64,000 nt of DNA from Pirellula sp. (GCA_013822735.1 PNKZ01000002.1:1-64000); one strand, 5' to 3'; positions 8,917-18,733 are shown, counted from the first letter of the stretch. Made by a program: numbers and translations. Notes: generated from the sequence alone by a model not told the origin.

Positions 8917-9108
8917 CTAACTTTCCCGCCCGCTATTGGCGACCAGCAGCACCACCAGCACGATGAACACGCCTACGAACAGTACTTCGTTTTGATAGAT
9001 GAACAGCTCGGGGATCGCCCCATCGAGCGCGGGCAAGGAGTGCCACGCGTAGAGAAAACCTACGGCGAGTGAAGCGATGAGCAGTCCGGAAGAGGTGAAG
9101 ATGCGCAT
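8917..9108 (-). CDS. Small two-helix membrane protein
   Basis: This 63-residue protein has two hydrophobic segments, at about residues 8-22 (GLLIASLAVGFLYAW) and 40-57 (NEVLFVGVFIVLVVLLVAN). The linker between them is short and acidic. It lies upstream of the desaturase gene on the same strand, separated by ~240 bases. I do not recognise a family. The composition is typical of a true small membrane protein and not of an antisense frame. Confidence 0.65.
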   Translation of the reverse strand: MRIFTSSGLLIASLAVGFLYAWHSLPALDGAIPELFIYQNEVLFVGVFIVLVVLLVANSGRES

Positions 9109-9151
9109 AGGCGAAATAGTTAACGGTGGCGGATGGCCCGGAAAAAACGAC

Positions 9152-9637
9152 TCAACCGCGGACGGCCGCTTCGATTGTCGCGACGTCGATCTTCTTCATC
9201 TCCATCATCGCGGCGAAGGCTCGCTCGGCGACGGCAGGGTCGGGATGGGTGACCGCTTTCGTCAGAGCAATGGGCGTGATCTGCCAGTTGATGCCCCACT
9301 TGTCTTTGCACCAGCCGCACTGGCTCTCTGCGCCGCCGTCGCCGACGATGGCGTTCCAGTAGCGATCGGTCTCGGCTTGGTCCGCGGTGGCGACTTGAAA
9401 TGAAAACGCTTCGCTGTGGTGGAAAGCAGGGCCGCCGTTGAGGCCGATGCAGGGGATGCCCAACACGGTAAACTCCACGGTCAGCACGTCCCCTTTCTTC
9501 CCCGACGGAAAGTCCCCCGGCGCGAGATGCACGGCGCCGACGGACGAATCAGGAAACGTGCGGGCGTAGAACTTCGCCGCTTCCTCGGCGCCGCTGTCGT
9601 ACCAGAGGCAGATCGTGTTTTTTGCCGGCGTCGCCAT
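9152..9637 (-). CDS. PhnB-like VOC-superfamily protein
   Basis: The 161-residue protein has the layout of the 3-demethylubiquinone-9 3-methyltransferase-like/PhnB group of the vicinal oxygen chelate superfamily. It starts TICLWYDSGAEEAAKFYART and contains VEFTVLGIPCIGLNGG, DRYWNAIVGDGG and WGINWQITP. The start at 9637 follows AGGAG, 8-9 bases away. VOC proteins of this group often have unknown ligands, and metal binding is not certain here. The frame upstream of 9637 has no domain content. Confidence 0.88.
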   Translation of the reverse strand: MATPAKNTICLWYDSGAEEAAKFYARTFPDSSVGAVHLAPGDFPSGKKGDVLTVEFTVLGIPCIGLNGGPAFHHSEAFSFQVATADQAETDRYWNAIVGDGGAESQCGWCKDKWGINWQITPIALTKAVTHPDPAVAERAFAAMMEMKKIDVATIEAAVRG

Positions 9638-9831
9638 GGGCTGCTCCTGGGTGATGGTTAGCGTTGTCGCGAGCCGCGCGGGGCCGGAGTTCGGCGGTCG
9701 TGGTCGGGAGAAATTGTACGGCAAGATTTGTGCCGTGCGAGCGCTGTGGAATTAGCGATCCCGGCGTCACGTGCGGGCAAAATAGGAACGGCGGGGTCCG
9801 TTTGCGGAGAACGCGTCGCGCGAGCGCGGCG

Positions 9832-10863
9832 TCACCACCAGTTGCGGCCGGGGTTCCAAGGCCAGTAGCTGCGCGAGCGGCCGCCGCCGATGCGAATTTC
9901 CATACCGGCCGTGAGCGTGATGTTGTGCATGTCGCTCACCTGACCGCTGCTGAACGTGTAGTTGTCGAGCAACTCGAAGCGGAGCGCCAGACGCGTGCTG
10001 TGGCGATACTTCATGCCGACGCCGAACGGCAGCGTGACGAGCGTGTTGTGATAGCGCTGAACCGTGCTGTAGAAGTTGATGTCGTTCAGACCGCTGCCGA
10101 CGAGCGCGTAGGGACGCCAGCGCGTGTCGCCGGTCCAGTACCACAGCCAGTTGACGTCCCAGTAGAAGATTTTGGCGTGGCGGAGGTCGGTGCCCGTCAC
10201 GAGATCGCGCACGCCGACGTCGGCGCCGGCCAAGCGCGTTTCGATTCCCCAGTGGGGGCCGAGATCCCAACTCAGGCGTCCGCCGTAGGTGAGGCCTACG
10301 TCGCCGCCGACGACGTTTTGAATCGGATCGTCCAAAAACATGCCGCCGACGAAGTAGCTCATGCCGAACGGTCGATTGAGCCAGCTATCCGCCATGAGCG
10401 GCATTTGGCGCGGACGGTTTTCGAGATAGGTCTTCAACGGGTGATGCTGAAGTCGTCTTTGCACGCCCGGCGGCGGGCCTTGCCATGTAGACGATGGTTC
10501 ATCAACGTAATCATCGCCCGTCGATGCGCCGGGAGCGCGCGGATCGTCGGCATAAATCGGCGGCGCTTCTTCGACAACCGACTCATGCGGCGGAAGATCG
10601 TCTTGCAGAATCTCTTCGCCGAGTTGCGCGCGCGGCACGGTGGGAAGTTGGGGCGGTCGCGGAGCGAGATCGACGGAACGGGGATCGAACTCCGGTTCGG
10701 CTGCGTAGTACGTCGGCTCTGCTTCCGCTTCGTACTGCGGTGCGACGGCTTCGCGGCGCGCGATCGGCCGAGGCTTCGGCGGCGCGGCGAGTGCGACGAC
10801 GCTTGAGGCGCAAGTCGCCGCAATGACGCCAACCAGCACGGCGGTTCGCACAAGATGAGCCAT
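9832..10863 (-). CDS. Secreted outer-membrane beta-barrel protein
   Basis: The 343-residue protein begins with a signal peptide (MAHLVRTAVLVGVIAATCASS to about LAAPP). A proline- and acid-rich linker (~30-150) follows. The C-terminal half has alternating amphipathic strands such as GGRLSWDLGPHWGIETRLAG and NITLTAGMEIRIGG, ending in aromatic residues NWW. The pattern resembles OmpA/OmpW-type eight-stranded barrels that sit in the outer membrane. The start at 10863 is preferred because the signal peptide begins there. It is divergent from the pilus cluster, sharing a ~305-base upstream region. Confidence 0.8.
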   Translation of the reverse strand: MAHLVRTAVLVGVIAATCASSVVALAAPPKPRPIARREAVAPQYEAEAEPTYYAAEPEFDPRSVDLAPRPPQLPTVPRAQLGEEILQDDLPPHESVVEEAPPIYADDPRAPGASTGDDYVDEPSSTWQGPPPGVQRRLQHHPLKTYLENRPRQMPLMADSWLNRPFGMSYFVGGMFLDDPIQNVVGGDVGLTYGGRLSWDLGPHWGIETRLAGADVGVRDLVTGTDLRHAKIFYWDVNWLWYWTGDTRWRPYALVGSGLNDINFYSTVQRYHNTLVTLPFGVGMKYRHSTRLALRFELLDNYTFSSGQVSDMHNITLTAGMEIRIGGGRSRSYWPWNPGRNWW

Positions 10864-11168
10864 GAATGCGCGGTGCTGGCGCCTCGGAAGCGCGAGGTTC
10901 TGCGGCACGGCCACGGCGACGAACCGAAGCCTTGTGAGGGGGCGGGATTATGACGAGCACCGCCCGCGGCGACAAGGCGGATCGGCGGCGGCCGGCGCGG
11001 GAGGGCACGCCGTCGATTTGGCGGGGGGCGGACCGAGCGCAACCCGTTCGTTGACAGTGGGTTTCGGCCCCATTACGCTGAATCGTTGCGTCGGCCACGG
11101 TTCCTTCATTTCTCGGCCGCGCGTGCAAATCGCCCATCTTTCGCCGTCTTTCAACAAGAATCCCATTC
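10864..11168. other. Divergent promoter region between the outer-membrane gene and the pilus cluster
   Basis: The 305-base spacer contains no gene. It must carry promoters in both directions. The only strong match I see is a TTGACA box at 11051 on the plus strand, listed separately. Confidence 0.6.
11051..11079 (+). promoter_or_regulatory. Candidate sigma70-type promoter for the pilus/secretion cluster
   Basis: A consensus TTGACA at 11051-11056 is followed by a 17-base spacer and TACGCT at 11074-11079, which matches TATAAT at three of six positions. A start near 11086 would leave an ~80-base leader before the first ATPase gene. Confidence 0.4.
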
Positions 11169-12860
11169 ATGGCTGATTTTCTCGAGATTCTCGTACGCAA
11201 TAAGCTGTTGGATGCGCCGAAGGTCGCCGAGGCAAAAAAGCTATCGCGCGCATCGAATATCTCTACGGGCGAGGCGCTTGTTAAGCTCGGATATTGCACG
11301 CCGGAACTGGTCGCCAAGGCGATGGCCAAGGCCGGCGGCATGGAATACGTGAAGCTCGACGGAATCGACATCCCTCAGGCCATCGTCACGATCGTCCCGG
11401 AATCGATTGCCCGCGAGCATGCGGTGCTGGCAATTAGCGATGACGACGGCGTACTCAAGGTCGTGATGGCTGATCCGGACGACTTGGAAGCGATCGATAA
11501 GCTGCAATTCATCGTCAATCGGAAGATCCGTGTGGCGATCGCGCCCAAGGAAGCCATTCTCACGGCGGTGAACAAGCTCTACGCGCGCGAGGACGAAACG
11601 GCCCGCATGATGCAGGAGGTTTCCGACTCGGCGATCGACTTCAGCGAAATGGGGGGGATATCCGACTCGGACGAGGCGGTCGACGAAACCAGCGCCCCGG
11701 TCATTCGCCTCGTGCAGATGATCATCAGTGAAGCGGTTACGAGTCGGGCCTCGGATATCCATGTCGAGCCGTTTGAAGATCGGGTCCGGATACGCTACCG
11801 GATCGATGGAGTTTTGAGCGAACGCGATAGTATCCCCAAGCGACTGCTGGGGGCGGTGCTCTCCCGTATGAAGATCTTGGCCAAGATCGACATCGCAGAG
11901 CGCCGGCGTTGCCAGGACGGACGCATCAAGGTGACGGTCGGCAGTAAAGAGCTCGATCTTCGTGTGAGCGTGATGCCGTCGAACCATGGCCAAACCGTGG
12001 TCATGCGGTTGCTCGACAAAGACAACATCAAGGTCGGCCTGAAGCAGCTCGGCATGTCGGACGAGCTCTTCCGCCAAATGAATGCACTTATCCGCCGCCC
12101 CAACGGCATCATCCTCGTGACGGGGCCGACCGGTTCCGGAAAGACGACCACGCTCTACGCCGCGTTGAACGATCTGAACCGGCCCGACCGCAAGATCATC
12201 ACGGCCGAAGACCCTGTGGAGTACTATCTGCCGGGCATCAATCAGGTCGAAGTGAAGCACAGTATCGGTCTCGATTTTCAGCGCATCATCCGGGCAATGT
12301 TGCGTCAGGCGCCCAATGTGATTCTCGTGGGCGAAATGCGTGATAGCGAAACGGCGGAGATGGGAATTCAAGCATCTCTAACGGGACACTTGGTTTTTAG
12401 TACGCTACATACGAACGATGCGCCCAGTGCCATTACACGTATGGTCGATATGGGGGTGCCCGCCTACCTGGTCGCAAGCAGCGTGATTGCCATCCTTGCG
12501 CAGCGCCTGGTGCGCAAGGTTTGTGAGAAGTGTAAGCAGCCCTACACCCCGCCCGACACCGTACTTGAGCAAGCCGGATTAACCCCCGAACAGGTGTCGA
12601 AGGCTACCTTCATGAGGGGGAAAGGATGCACTGCCTGTAATCGCATGGGATACCGCGGACGGGTGGGTATCTACGAGCTGATGATGATGACGGCTCGGGT
12701 GCGAGAACTCGCGTTTCAAGGGACTTCGTCACAGGCGTTGCGAAAAACGGCCGTCGCCCAAGGGATGACGACGCTCTTCGACGACGGTCTCGTGAAGGCG
12801 CTCCGGGGGCAGACGACCCTGGAGGAAGTCTTCCGGATCGCCAAGCGTGCGGAAGAGTAA
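11169..12860 (+). CDS. pilB: Type IV pilus/type II secretion assembly ATPase (first copy)
   Basis: The 563-residue protein has an N-terminal GspE/MshEN-type domain (1-140) and a C-terminal GspE ATPase. The Walker A motif GPTGSGKT is at 319-326 and the Walker B-like VILVGEMRD at 384-392. The Asp/His boxes include STLHTNDAP. A zinc-binding tetracysteine, C452/C455 and C487/C490, is typical of GspE/PilB extension ATPases. It would hydrolyse ATP in the cytoplasm to drive pilin assembly through the PilC/GspF platform. It is the first gene of a long plus-strand block. A second, similar ATPase lies ~3 kb downstream, so one may serve extension of a distinct fibre. Confidence 0.95.
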   Translation: MADFLEILVRNKLLDAPKVAEAKKLSRASNISTGEALVKLGYCTPELVAKAMAKAGGMEYVKLDGIDIPQAIVTIVPESIAREHAVLAISDDDGVLKVVMADPDDLEAIDKLQFIVNRKIRVAIAPKEAILTAVNKLYAREDETARMMQEVSDSAIDFSEMGGISDSDEAVDETSAPVIRLVQMIISEAVTSRASDIHVEPFEDRVRIRYRIDGVLSERDSIPKRLLGAVLSRMKILAKIDIAERRRCQDGRIKVTVGSKELDLRVSVMPSNHGQTVVMRLLDKDNIKVGLKQLGMSDELFRQMNALIRRPNGIILVTGPTGSGKTTTLYAALNDLNRPDRKIITAEDPVEYYLPGINQVEVKHSIGLDFQRIIRAMLRQAPNVILVGEMRDSETAEMGIQASLTGHLVFSTLHTNDAPSAITRMVDMGVPAYLVASSVIAILAQRLVRKVCEKCKQPYTPPDTVLEQAGLTPEQVSKATFMRGKGCTACNRMGYRGRVGIYELMMMTARVRELAFQGTSSQALRKTAVAQGMTTLFDDGLVKALRGQTTLEEVFRIAKRAEE

Positions 12861-13184
12861 ATCCGGTGCTTGCCCTGTTGAAAGCCTGGTAAAATGCGGC
12901 GACTGGGCGGGCCTGCTCTGCGGCGACTTTGCCGCACTTTTCGCCGGTGGCGGCGGCGGCGGATGAAAAACGGAAAACGATTTCACCTTCATTGCAAAGC
13001 CAATTCCTAACAGTTTTTTGAGTTTCACCGGGGGCGTACGAATAATCTCGATGCGTGCTGGTCGGAGCAGGCTACTCCGGTCCTTTTCCCACGCGAGTCA
13101 TTCGACGCGCACGTCCCCGGGAATCTCATTCGAGATTCTTGTTACTTCATTTCACAACTTCGGGACGTAAAGGATCGCAACGGT
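12861..13184. other. Spacer between first ATPase gene and pilT
   Basis: This 324-base spacer holds no gene. A weak hairpin with a short T-run near 12919-12941 could be a partial terminator. A promoter for pilT may lie in the AT-richer stretch around 12960-13020. Confidence 0.4.
12919..12941 (+). terminator. Weak hairpin followed by CTTTT
   Basis: A 6-bp stem (12919-12924 with 12931-12936) and 6-base loop are followed by CTTTT. The stem is short, so at most partial termination is expected between the first ATPase gene and pilT. Confidence 0.25.
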
Positions 13185-14276
13185 ATGGGCACGGTTCTCA
13201 TCGACAAGCTGCTGCAGACGGTCGTCAACCAAGGCGCGAGCGACTTGCATATTTCGGTCGGTCAGCCGCCGGTGATTCGTCTGCACGGGCGCATGCGGCG
13301 TCTGGAAACCAAGTCGCTGACGGCCGACGATACCGCCGCCCTGATGAAGAGCATTACGCCCGAACGTTGCCAGACCGAGCTTCAGGAAGCGGGCGGGAGC
13401 GACTTCGGGTTCTCGTTCGGTACGCAAGCCCGGTTCCGCGTGTCGATTTTCAAGCAGCGCGGCTTCATCGGCATGGTGCTCCGGCAGATTCCGAACAAGT
13501 TCATGTCGATGGAAGACCTGGGCCTGCCGCCGGTTTGTCGAGAATTGATCAATCGCCCGCGCGGACTGTTCCTCGTCACGGGGCCGACCGGGTCCGGCAA
13601 GACGACCAGCCTCGCCAGCATGATCAACTGGCTCAACGAAAACACCGATCGGCACATCATCACGATCGAAGATCCGATCGAGTTTCAGCACGAACATAAG
13701 AAGTCGACGGTCAATCAGCGCGAAATCGGCGTCGACGTCCCGTCGTTCTCCGAGGCGATTCGCCGCGCCTTGCGACAAGACCCCGACGTGATCCTGGTCG
13801 GCGAAATGCGCGACTTGGAAACCATTGAAGCGGCGATCACCGCGGCCGAAACGGGGCACGTGGTGTTCGGCACGTTGCACACGACCGGTGCTCAGGGAAC
13901 GGTGAACCGCATCATCGACGTGTTCCCCACGAACCAGCAGGAGCAGATTCGCACGCAGCTCTCCACCGCGATCATCGGCATTCTTTCGCAGACGCTCGTA
14001 CCGAAGATCGGCGGCGGCCGCCGCGGCGCCTACGAAATGCTCGTGGTCGATTCGGCGTGCGCCAACCTGATCCGCGAAAACAAAACCTTCCGCATCAACT
14101 CCGTGATCCAAACCGGATCGAAGAAGGGGATGCGCTTGATGGACGACTCGCTCTACAACCTTTGGAAGAAAGGAGATTGTGCCAAGGAAGAAGTGTTGGA
14201 ACGCTCGGTGTATCCCGACGATCTCAGCGCTCGCATCGCGAAAGCGGAACGCGGCGTGTTTGACGACGAAGCGTAA
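13185..14276 (+). CDS. pilT: Twitching-motility retraction ATPase PilT
   Basis: The 363-residue length is normal for PilT. The N-terminus has the PilT signature LLQTVVNQGASDLHISVG. Walker A GPTGSGKT is at 133-140, Walker B VILVGEMRD at 202-210, and the FGTLHTTGA box follows. There are no zinc cysteines, as expected for a retraction ATPase. The C-terminal region is variable. PilT powers pilin depolymerisation and pilus retraction, a type IV pilus trait not found in classical type II secretion. It lies between two assembly ATPase genes, 48 bases upstream of the second. Confidence 0.95.
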   Translation: MGTVLIDKLLQTVVNQGASDLHISVGQPPVIRLHGRMRRLETKSLTADDTAALMKSITPERCQTELQEAGGSDFGFSFGTQARFRVSIFKQRGFIGMVLRQIPNKFMSMEDLGLPPVCRELINRPRGLFLVTGPTGSGKTTSLASMINWLNENTDRHIITIEDPIEFQHEHKKSTVNQREIGVDVPSFSEAIRRALRQDPDVILVGEMRDLETIEAAITAAETGHVVFGTLHTTGAQGTVNRIIDVFPTNQQEQIRTQLSTAIIGILSQTLVPKIGGGRRGAYEMLVVDSACANLIRENKTFRINSVIQTGSKKGMRLMDDSLYNLWKKGDCAKEEVLERSVYPDDLSARIAKAERGVFDDEA

Positions 14277-14324
14277 TCCCGAGCCCCCTTCCCCTTCCGG
14301 CAAGTCTTCTTAAGAGCGTCGTTT

Positions 14325-16037
14325 ATGGCATTCAAACGCATCGGCCAAATCCTCGTTGAGCGGAAGTTCATCTCCCGCGAACAGCTCGAAACGCTTCTCG
14401 AAGAGCAGAAGAAGCGTCCGGGGGAACTTCTCGGCCGTATCGCCGAAAGCATGAACCTGATCAACGACGAGCAGCTCATCGAAGCGCTCGCCGAACAGAT
14501 GGGCATGCAGGCGGTGTCGTTGGGCGAAATTACGATTCCTCCCGACGTCTTGGCGTACGTCACCGAGCCGATGGCGCAGCTGTATCGCATTGTCCCGCTG
14601 AGCTTTCGCGACGGCGTGCTCACGGTCGCCATGTGCGATCCGCAGAAGCTGCAGATCCTCGACGAATTGCGCAACTTCTTGGGTTATGAAACGCGCGGCG
14701 TCGTGGCGTCGGAGCGCGATATCGTTGCGGCGCTCAATCGCTATTACTCGACCGCCGAGAGCGTCGAAGACATCATCGGCGATTTGGAGAACGACGCCGA
14801 ACTCAAGGAAGCGTTGGAAGGAGCCCGCTCGGGCGCTTACGACCTGACGAAATCCGAAGAGTTGGCCGATAGTGCTCCGGTGCGCAAGCTGCTGAATATG
14901 ATCATGCTCCTGGCGATCAAAGATCGCGCGAGCGACATGCACTTCGAACCGTTTGAAGACGAATTCAAAGTGCGCATCAAGGCCGACGGCGTGCTCTTTG
15001 AAATGGTGCCGCCGCCGAAGCATTTGGCGTTTGCCATCACGACCCGCATCAAGGTCATGGCGAACCTCGACATCGCCGAGCGCCGGTTGCCGCAAGACGG
15101 GCGCATCGAACTGACGATCGGCGGCCATCCGGTCGACTTGCGCGTGTCGGTGCTGCCGACCATGTTCGGCGAAAGCGTCGTCATGCGGGTGCTCGATCGT
15201 TCCGTGGTGAAGCTCGACCTGGAAGCGGTCGGCATGACGCCGGAAACGCTCCGCGACTTCCGCGAAGTGATCGCGCGGCCCAACGGTATCGTGCTCGTGA
15301 CCGGGCCGACCGGCTCGGGCAAGACGACGACGCTCTATTCGGCGTTGAGCGAGCTGAACGACATCGCGGACAAGCTCATCACGACCGAAGACCCGATCGA
15401 GTACGACATCGACGGCATTACGCAGGTGCCGATCGACGCCTCGATCGGCAACACGTTTGCCAACTGCCTACGCGCCATTTTGCGACAAGACCCCGATGTG
15501 ATCCTGGTCGGCGAGATTCGTGATCCGGAGACCGCGGAAATCGCCGTGCAGGCCTCGCTCACGGGGCACATGGTGTTTAGCACGCTCCACACGAACGACG
15601 CCCCGAGCTCGGTCACGCGTTTGCGCGATATGGGCGTGCCGCCGTTTCTGATTACGGCGACCGTCGAAGCGATTTTGGCCCAGCGGCTCGTGCGGCGCAT
15701 TTGCTCGAAATGCATCCAGGAAGTGAAGCCGAGCATGGACTTGCTGGCCGAGCTTCAGCTCACGCCCGACGACATTCTCGGCAAGAAGTTCTACCGGGGC
15801 GTCGGCTGCGACACCTGCAACGGCACGGGCTACAAGGGGCGCGTGGGACTCTACGAACTCATGGTGTTCAACGACGACTTGCGCGAGATGGTGATTCGCA
15901 ACGCTTCCACGGAAGAGTTGCGCGAGAAGGCCCGCAGCTACGGGATGGTGACGCTGCGCGACGCCGGATTGGAGTACGCCTTTCAAGGCGTGACGACGAT
16001 CGACGAAGTGGTCCGTGAGACGGTGCTGGAAGCCTAA
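14325..16037 (+). CDS. pilB: Type IV pilus/type II secretion assembly ATPase (second copy)
   Basis: The 570-residue protein starts GQILVERKFISREQLETLL, an N-terminal MshEN/GspE-type domain. Walker A GPTGSGKT is at 327-334, Walker B VILVGEIRD at 392-400, and zinc cysteines are C460/C463 and C495/C498. It resembles the ATPase at 11169 but is clearly diverged, especially in the first 180 residues, so this is not a recent duplication. Its position directly before the pilC/gspF gene (86-base gap) suggests it is the principal partner of that platform protein. Confidence 0.95.
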   Translation: MAFKRIGQILVERKFISREQLETLLEEQKKRPGELLGRIAESMNLINDEQLIEALAEQMGMQAVSLGEITIPPDVLAYVTEPMAQLYRIVPLSFRDGVLTVAMCDPQKLQILDELRNFLGYETRGVVASERDIVAALNRYYSTAESVEDIIGDLENDAELKEALEGARSGAYDLTKSEELADSAPVRKLLNMIMLLAIKDRASDMHFEPFEDEFKVRIKADGVLFEMVPPPKHLAFAITTRIKVMANLDIAERRLPQDGRIELTIGGHPVDLRVSVLPTMFGESVVMRVLDRSVVKLDLEAVGMTPETLRDFREVIARPNGIVLVTGPTGSGKTTTLYSALSELNDIADKLITTEDPIEYDIDGITQVPIDASIGNTFANCLRAILRQDPDVILVGEIRDPETAEIAVQASLTGHMVFSTLHTNDAPSSVTRLRDMGVPPFLITATVEAILAQRLVRRICSKCIQEVKPSMDLLAELQLTPDDILGKKFYRGVGCDTCNGTGYKGRVGLYELMVFNDDLREMVIRNASTEELREKARSYGMVTLRDAGLEYAFQGVTTIDEVVRETVLEA

Positions 16038-16123
16038 CGAACGAACACGATTACGCAAACAGATACACGCTAGCCTAGGCCGCGACCGAGTAACGCGCGG
16101 CGAACTTTGAGAAGGATGCGACG

Positions 16124-17449
16124 ATGCCTACGTTCCAGTTCGAGGCGATGGATCCGGCCGGCAAAGAGATCAAGGACGTAATCGAGGCGGCGAACGAAGA
16201 AGAAGCCCAGGCCACGATACGCGGCATGGGCTACTACGTTACGAAGATCTCCGCCAAGAAAGCGAAGCGCTCGGCGGAGAAGAAAGGAGGCGACGGCAAG
16301 GGCCGCGCCTTCGTGATCGGCGGCGTGAAGTCGAAGGAACTGACGATGTTTACGCGTCAGCTCTCCATTCTTCAAGACGCCGGCCTGCCGATCTTGCGCA
16401 GTCTCAAGATCTTGGAGCAGCAGTCCAAGCCGGGGCGTCTCAAGAACACGCTGATGGACGTGTGTGAAGACATCGAATCGGGCTCGACGCTTTCCGACGC
16501 AATGTCGAAGTGCCCGAAAGTCTTCGACCGTCTCTACGTCAACATGATCAAGGCCGGCGAAGCGGGCGGTGCTTTGGAAGTGATTCTCCGCCGTTTGGCC
16601 GAGTTTCAAGAAAAGTCGCAGTCGTTGAAGCGCAAGGTAAAAGGCGCGATGGTTTATCCCGTCGTCGTCGTGATGGTGGCCGTCGGCATCTTGGCGTTCA
16701 TCATGATCAAGATCGTGCCGGCGTTCGAAAAGATCTTCAAAGACTTTGATGCCGAGTTGCCGGGCATGACGCAAATGCTCATCAACATTTCCAATTGGAC
16801 GGCGAGCTACTGGTTCTTGATCCCGATCATCCCGATCTCCATCGTGCTGATGGTGAAGCTGATCTGCAAGTTCAAGGCGGGGCGATTCGGCTGGCATCTC
16901 TTTACGCTCAAGCTGCCGGTGTTCGGGCAGATCGTGGAGAAGAACATCGTGGCCCGCACCACGCGCACGCTCGGCACTTTGGTGGCGAGCGGCGTGCCGA
17001 TTCTGGAAGCGCTCAACATCACGCGCGAAACCAGCGGCAATGCGGTGTTCGAGCAGCTTTACGGGCGCATCTACGATTCGATTCGCGAAGGCGAGTCGAT
17101 CGCCAAGCCGATGCGCGAATACTCGCGGACAAAATTCAATTTCGTCGCCATGTTCTTTTGGACGTTCTTCATTCCGGTCATCGGTTTGGTGATTTATCTC
17201 ACGCGCGCCACGCAACGCATCATCGACGACCTGGTCGTCAACATGGTCGACGTCGGCGAAGAGACCGGTGAGTTGGACAAGATGCTTTACAAAGTCGCCG
17301 ACAATTACGACGAAGAAGTCGACGTGCTCACGGAAAGTTTGGTCAGTTTGCTCGAACCGATTTTGATCGTCGTGCTCGGCGTGATCGTCGGGTTTATCGT
17401 CATCGCGTTGTTCTTGCCGCTGGTCGCGCTGATTCAGAAGTTGAGCTAG
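16124..17449 (+). CDS. pilC: Inner-membrane platform protein PilC/GspF with an extra hydrophobic insert
   Basis: The 441-residue protein has the two GspF domains. The first includes FTRQLSILQDAGLPILRSL (residues 76-94) and the second TRTLGTLVASGVPILEALN (280-298), with VGEETGELDKML at 377-388. Membrane segments are near 176-198, 228-247 and 411-432. An additional stretch at about 331-368 includes the hydrophobic run NFVAMFFWTFFIPVIGLVI inside the second GspF domain. The N-terminal MPTFQFEAMDPAGKEI is the usual GspF opening. It anchors the assembly ATPases and pseudopilins in the inner membrane. Confidence 0.93.
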   Translation: MPTFQFEAMDPAGKEIKDVIEAANEEEAQATIRGMGYYVTKISAKKAKRSAEKKGGDGKGRAFVIGGVKSKELTMFTRQLSILQDAGLPILRSLKILEQQSKPGRLKNTLMDVCEDIESGSTLSDAMSKCPKVFDRLYVNMIKAGEAGGALEVILRRLAEFQEKSQSLKRKVKGAMVYPVVVVMVAVGILAFIMIKIVPAFEKIFKDFDAELPGMTQMLINISNWTASYWFLIPIIPISIVLMVKLICKFKAGRFGWHLFTLKLPVFGQIVEKNIVARTTRTLGTLVASGVPILEALNITRETSGNAVFEQLYGRIYDSIREGESIAKPMREYSRTKFNFVAMFFWTFFIPVIGLVIYLTRATQRIIDDLVVNMVDVGEETGELDKMLYKVADNYDEEVDVLTESLVSLLEPILIVVLGVIVGFIVIALFLPLVALIQKLS

Positions 17450-17586
17450 CCCGAGCGTCGTCGAAACGCGTCGCGAAGTAGGCAGTATAAGAGTTCGAAA
17501 CTAGGGAAATTAACTTGTCGTTCGCGCCTCAGGATCGATCGCGGGAAGCGATTGAGCGCGAAGCCGGCGTAGTCGGGAGAATCCGT

Positions 17587-18732
17587 ATGTTGGTCGGAGC
17601 AATCGCAAACCGCCGTAGCGTCGCATCGCGTGGAGCCGCGGCTCGTCTGGGCTTTACTCTCGTGGAAATGCTCGTGGTGATCGCCATCATCGGCATGCTC
17701 ATGGCATTGGTGAGCGTCGCCGTGTGGAAGGCCTTAGAGCGCGCCCGGATGACGAAGATCATCGTCGAAATCGGGCAGTTGCAGACGGCGATCCAGTCGT
17801 ACAAGGAAAAGCATCTGCAGTACCCGCCGTGCATGGCGGAAATCAACCTCACCAATCGCAAAGTTCACTTCATGCGGCACGTGCAGGTGGCGTTCACCAA
17901 CGCCAACTACGGTACCGCGGAAAGCAACTTCAACAACTTGCGAAGCAATCTGATGACGGGCACCGGCGTAACGGCGCAGGTTTACAATTACAAAGACATG
18001 GCGGGCGTCGTCAAACCGCTCGATCTCAATACGCTCGATCAAGCGGAAGCGCTCGTCTTTTGGATGGGCGGTTTTCCCACCCCCTTTAATTCGGGCAGCT
18101 CCGCTTCGATCGCCAACCGCCGCATCTTCGGCTTCCATCGCGATCAGGACTCGCCGTTTCGCCGCGACGCTGCCGGGACCGAAGGTCTCGACCCGCTGCG
18201 TTACCGCACGGACCCGTTCTTTCAGTTCGACGAAACGCGCTTGACCGATCAGGACGGTGACGGCTGGTTCGAATACCTCCCGATGCCTCAGGTCGGCAGC
18301 GCGGTCGTGGCGCCGTTCGTTTATTTCGACGCTGATTCTTACAGCACGGCATCCACGGCCACCGGCACCGCGCTCGAAATGCAAATCTACGGCTATCCGC
18401 GACTCGGCGACCTCAACTCCTTGGAGAACGCCGGCATCTGGGGCTTGTCCGTGCCTTTCGCGTCGTACATGGATCCGACGAATTCGAGCCCGATGCTTTG
18501 GGCGAATCCGGAATCGTTTCAAATCCAATGCGGCGGACTCGACGGCATGTATTCCGCGCCGGTCGACGACTTGTCGCAGGAAATGCGAGTCGTCATTTAT
18601 CCCGGCGGCCAGGTTTACAAGAAGTCCGACGGCTATTCGAAGCTGGGATCGCTCTCGGTCGAGGAGTCGGACAATCTTTCGAATCTAAGCAGCAACACGC
18701 TCGACGGCGCTCGTCAGGAAGCCGGTAGGTAA
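17587..18732 (+). CDS. Large pseudopilin, GspG-like
   Basis: The 381-residue protein has a class III prepilin signal: a basic leader, then G22^F23 in LGFTLVEMLVVIAIIG with E27 at mature position 5. After cleavage and N-methylation the hydrophobic helix would be the assembly stalk. The helix continues into KIIVEIGQLQTAIQSYKEKH, typical of the GspG major pseudopilin. The rest is far longer than the ~140 residues of GspG and unrecognised. I chose the ATG at 17587, preceded by GGGAGA; an upstream TTG at 17515 is less likely. It probably forms the fibre core or its base. Confidence 0.88.
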   Translation: MLVGAIANRRSVASRGAAARLGFTLVEMLVVIAIIGMLMALVSVAVWKALERARMTKIIVEIGQLQTAIQSYKEKHLQYPPCMAEINLTNRKVHFMRHVQVAFTNANYGTAESNFNNLRSNLMTGTGVTAQVYNYKDMAGVVKPLDLNTLDQAEALVFWMGGFPTPFNSGSSASIANRRIFGFHRDQDSPFRRDAAGTEGLDPLRYRTDPFFQFDETRLTDQDGDGWFEYLPMPQVGSAVVAPFVYFDADSYSTASTATGTALEMQIYGYPRLGDLNSLENAGIWGLSVPFASYMDPTNSSPMLWANPESFQIQCGGLDGMYSAPVDDLSQEMRVVIYPGGQVYKKSDGYSKLGSLSVEESDNLSNLSSNTLDGARQEAGR

Positions 18733-18733
18733 A

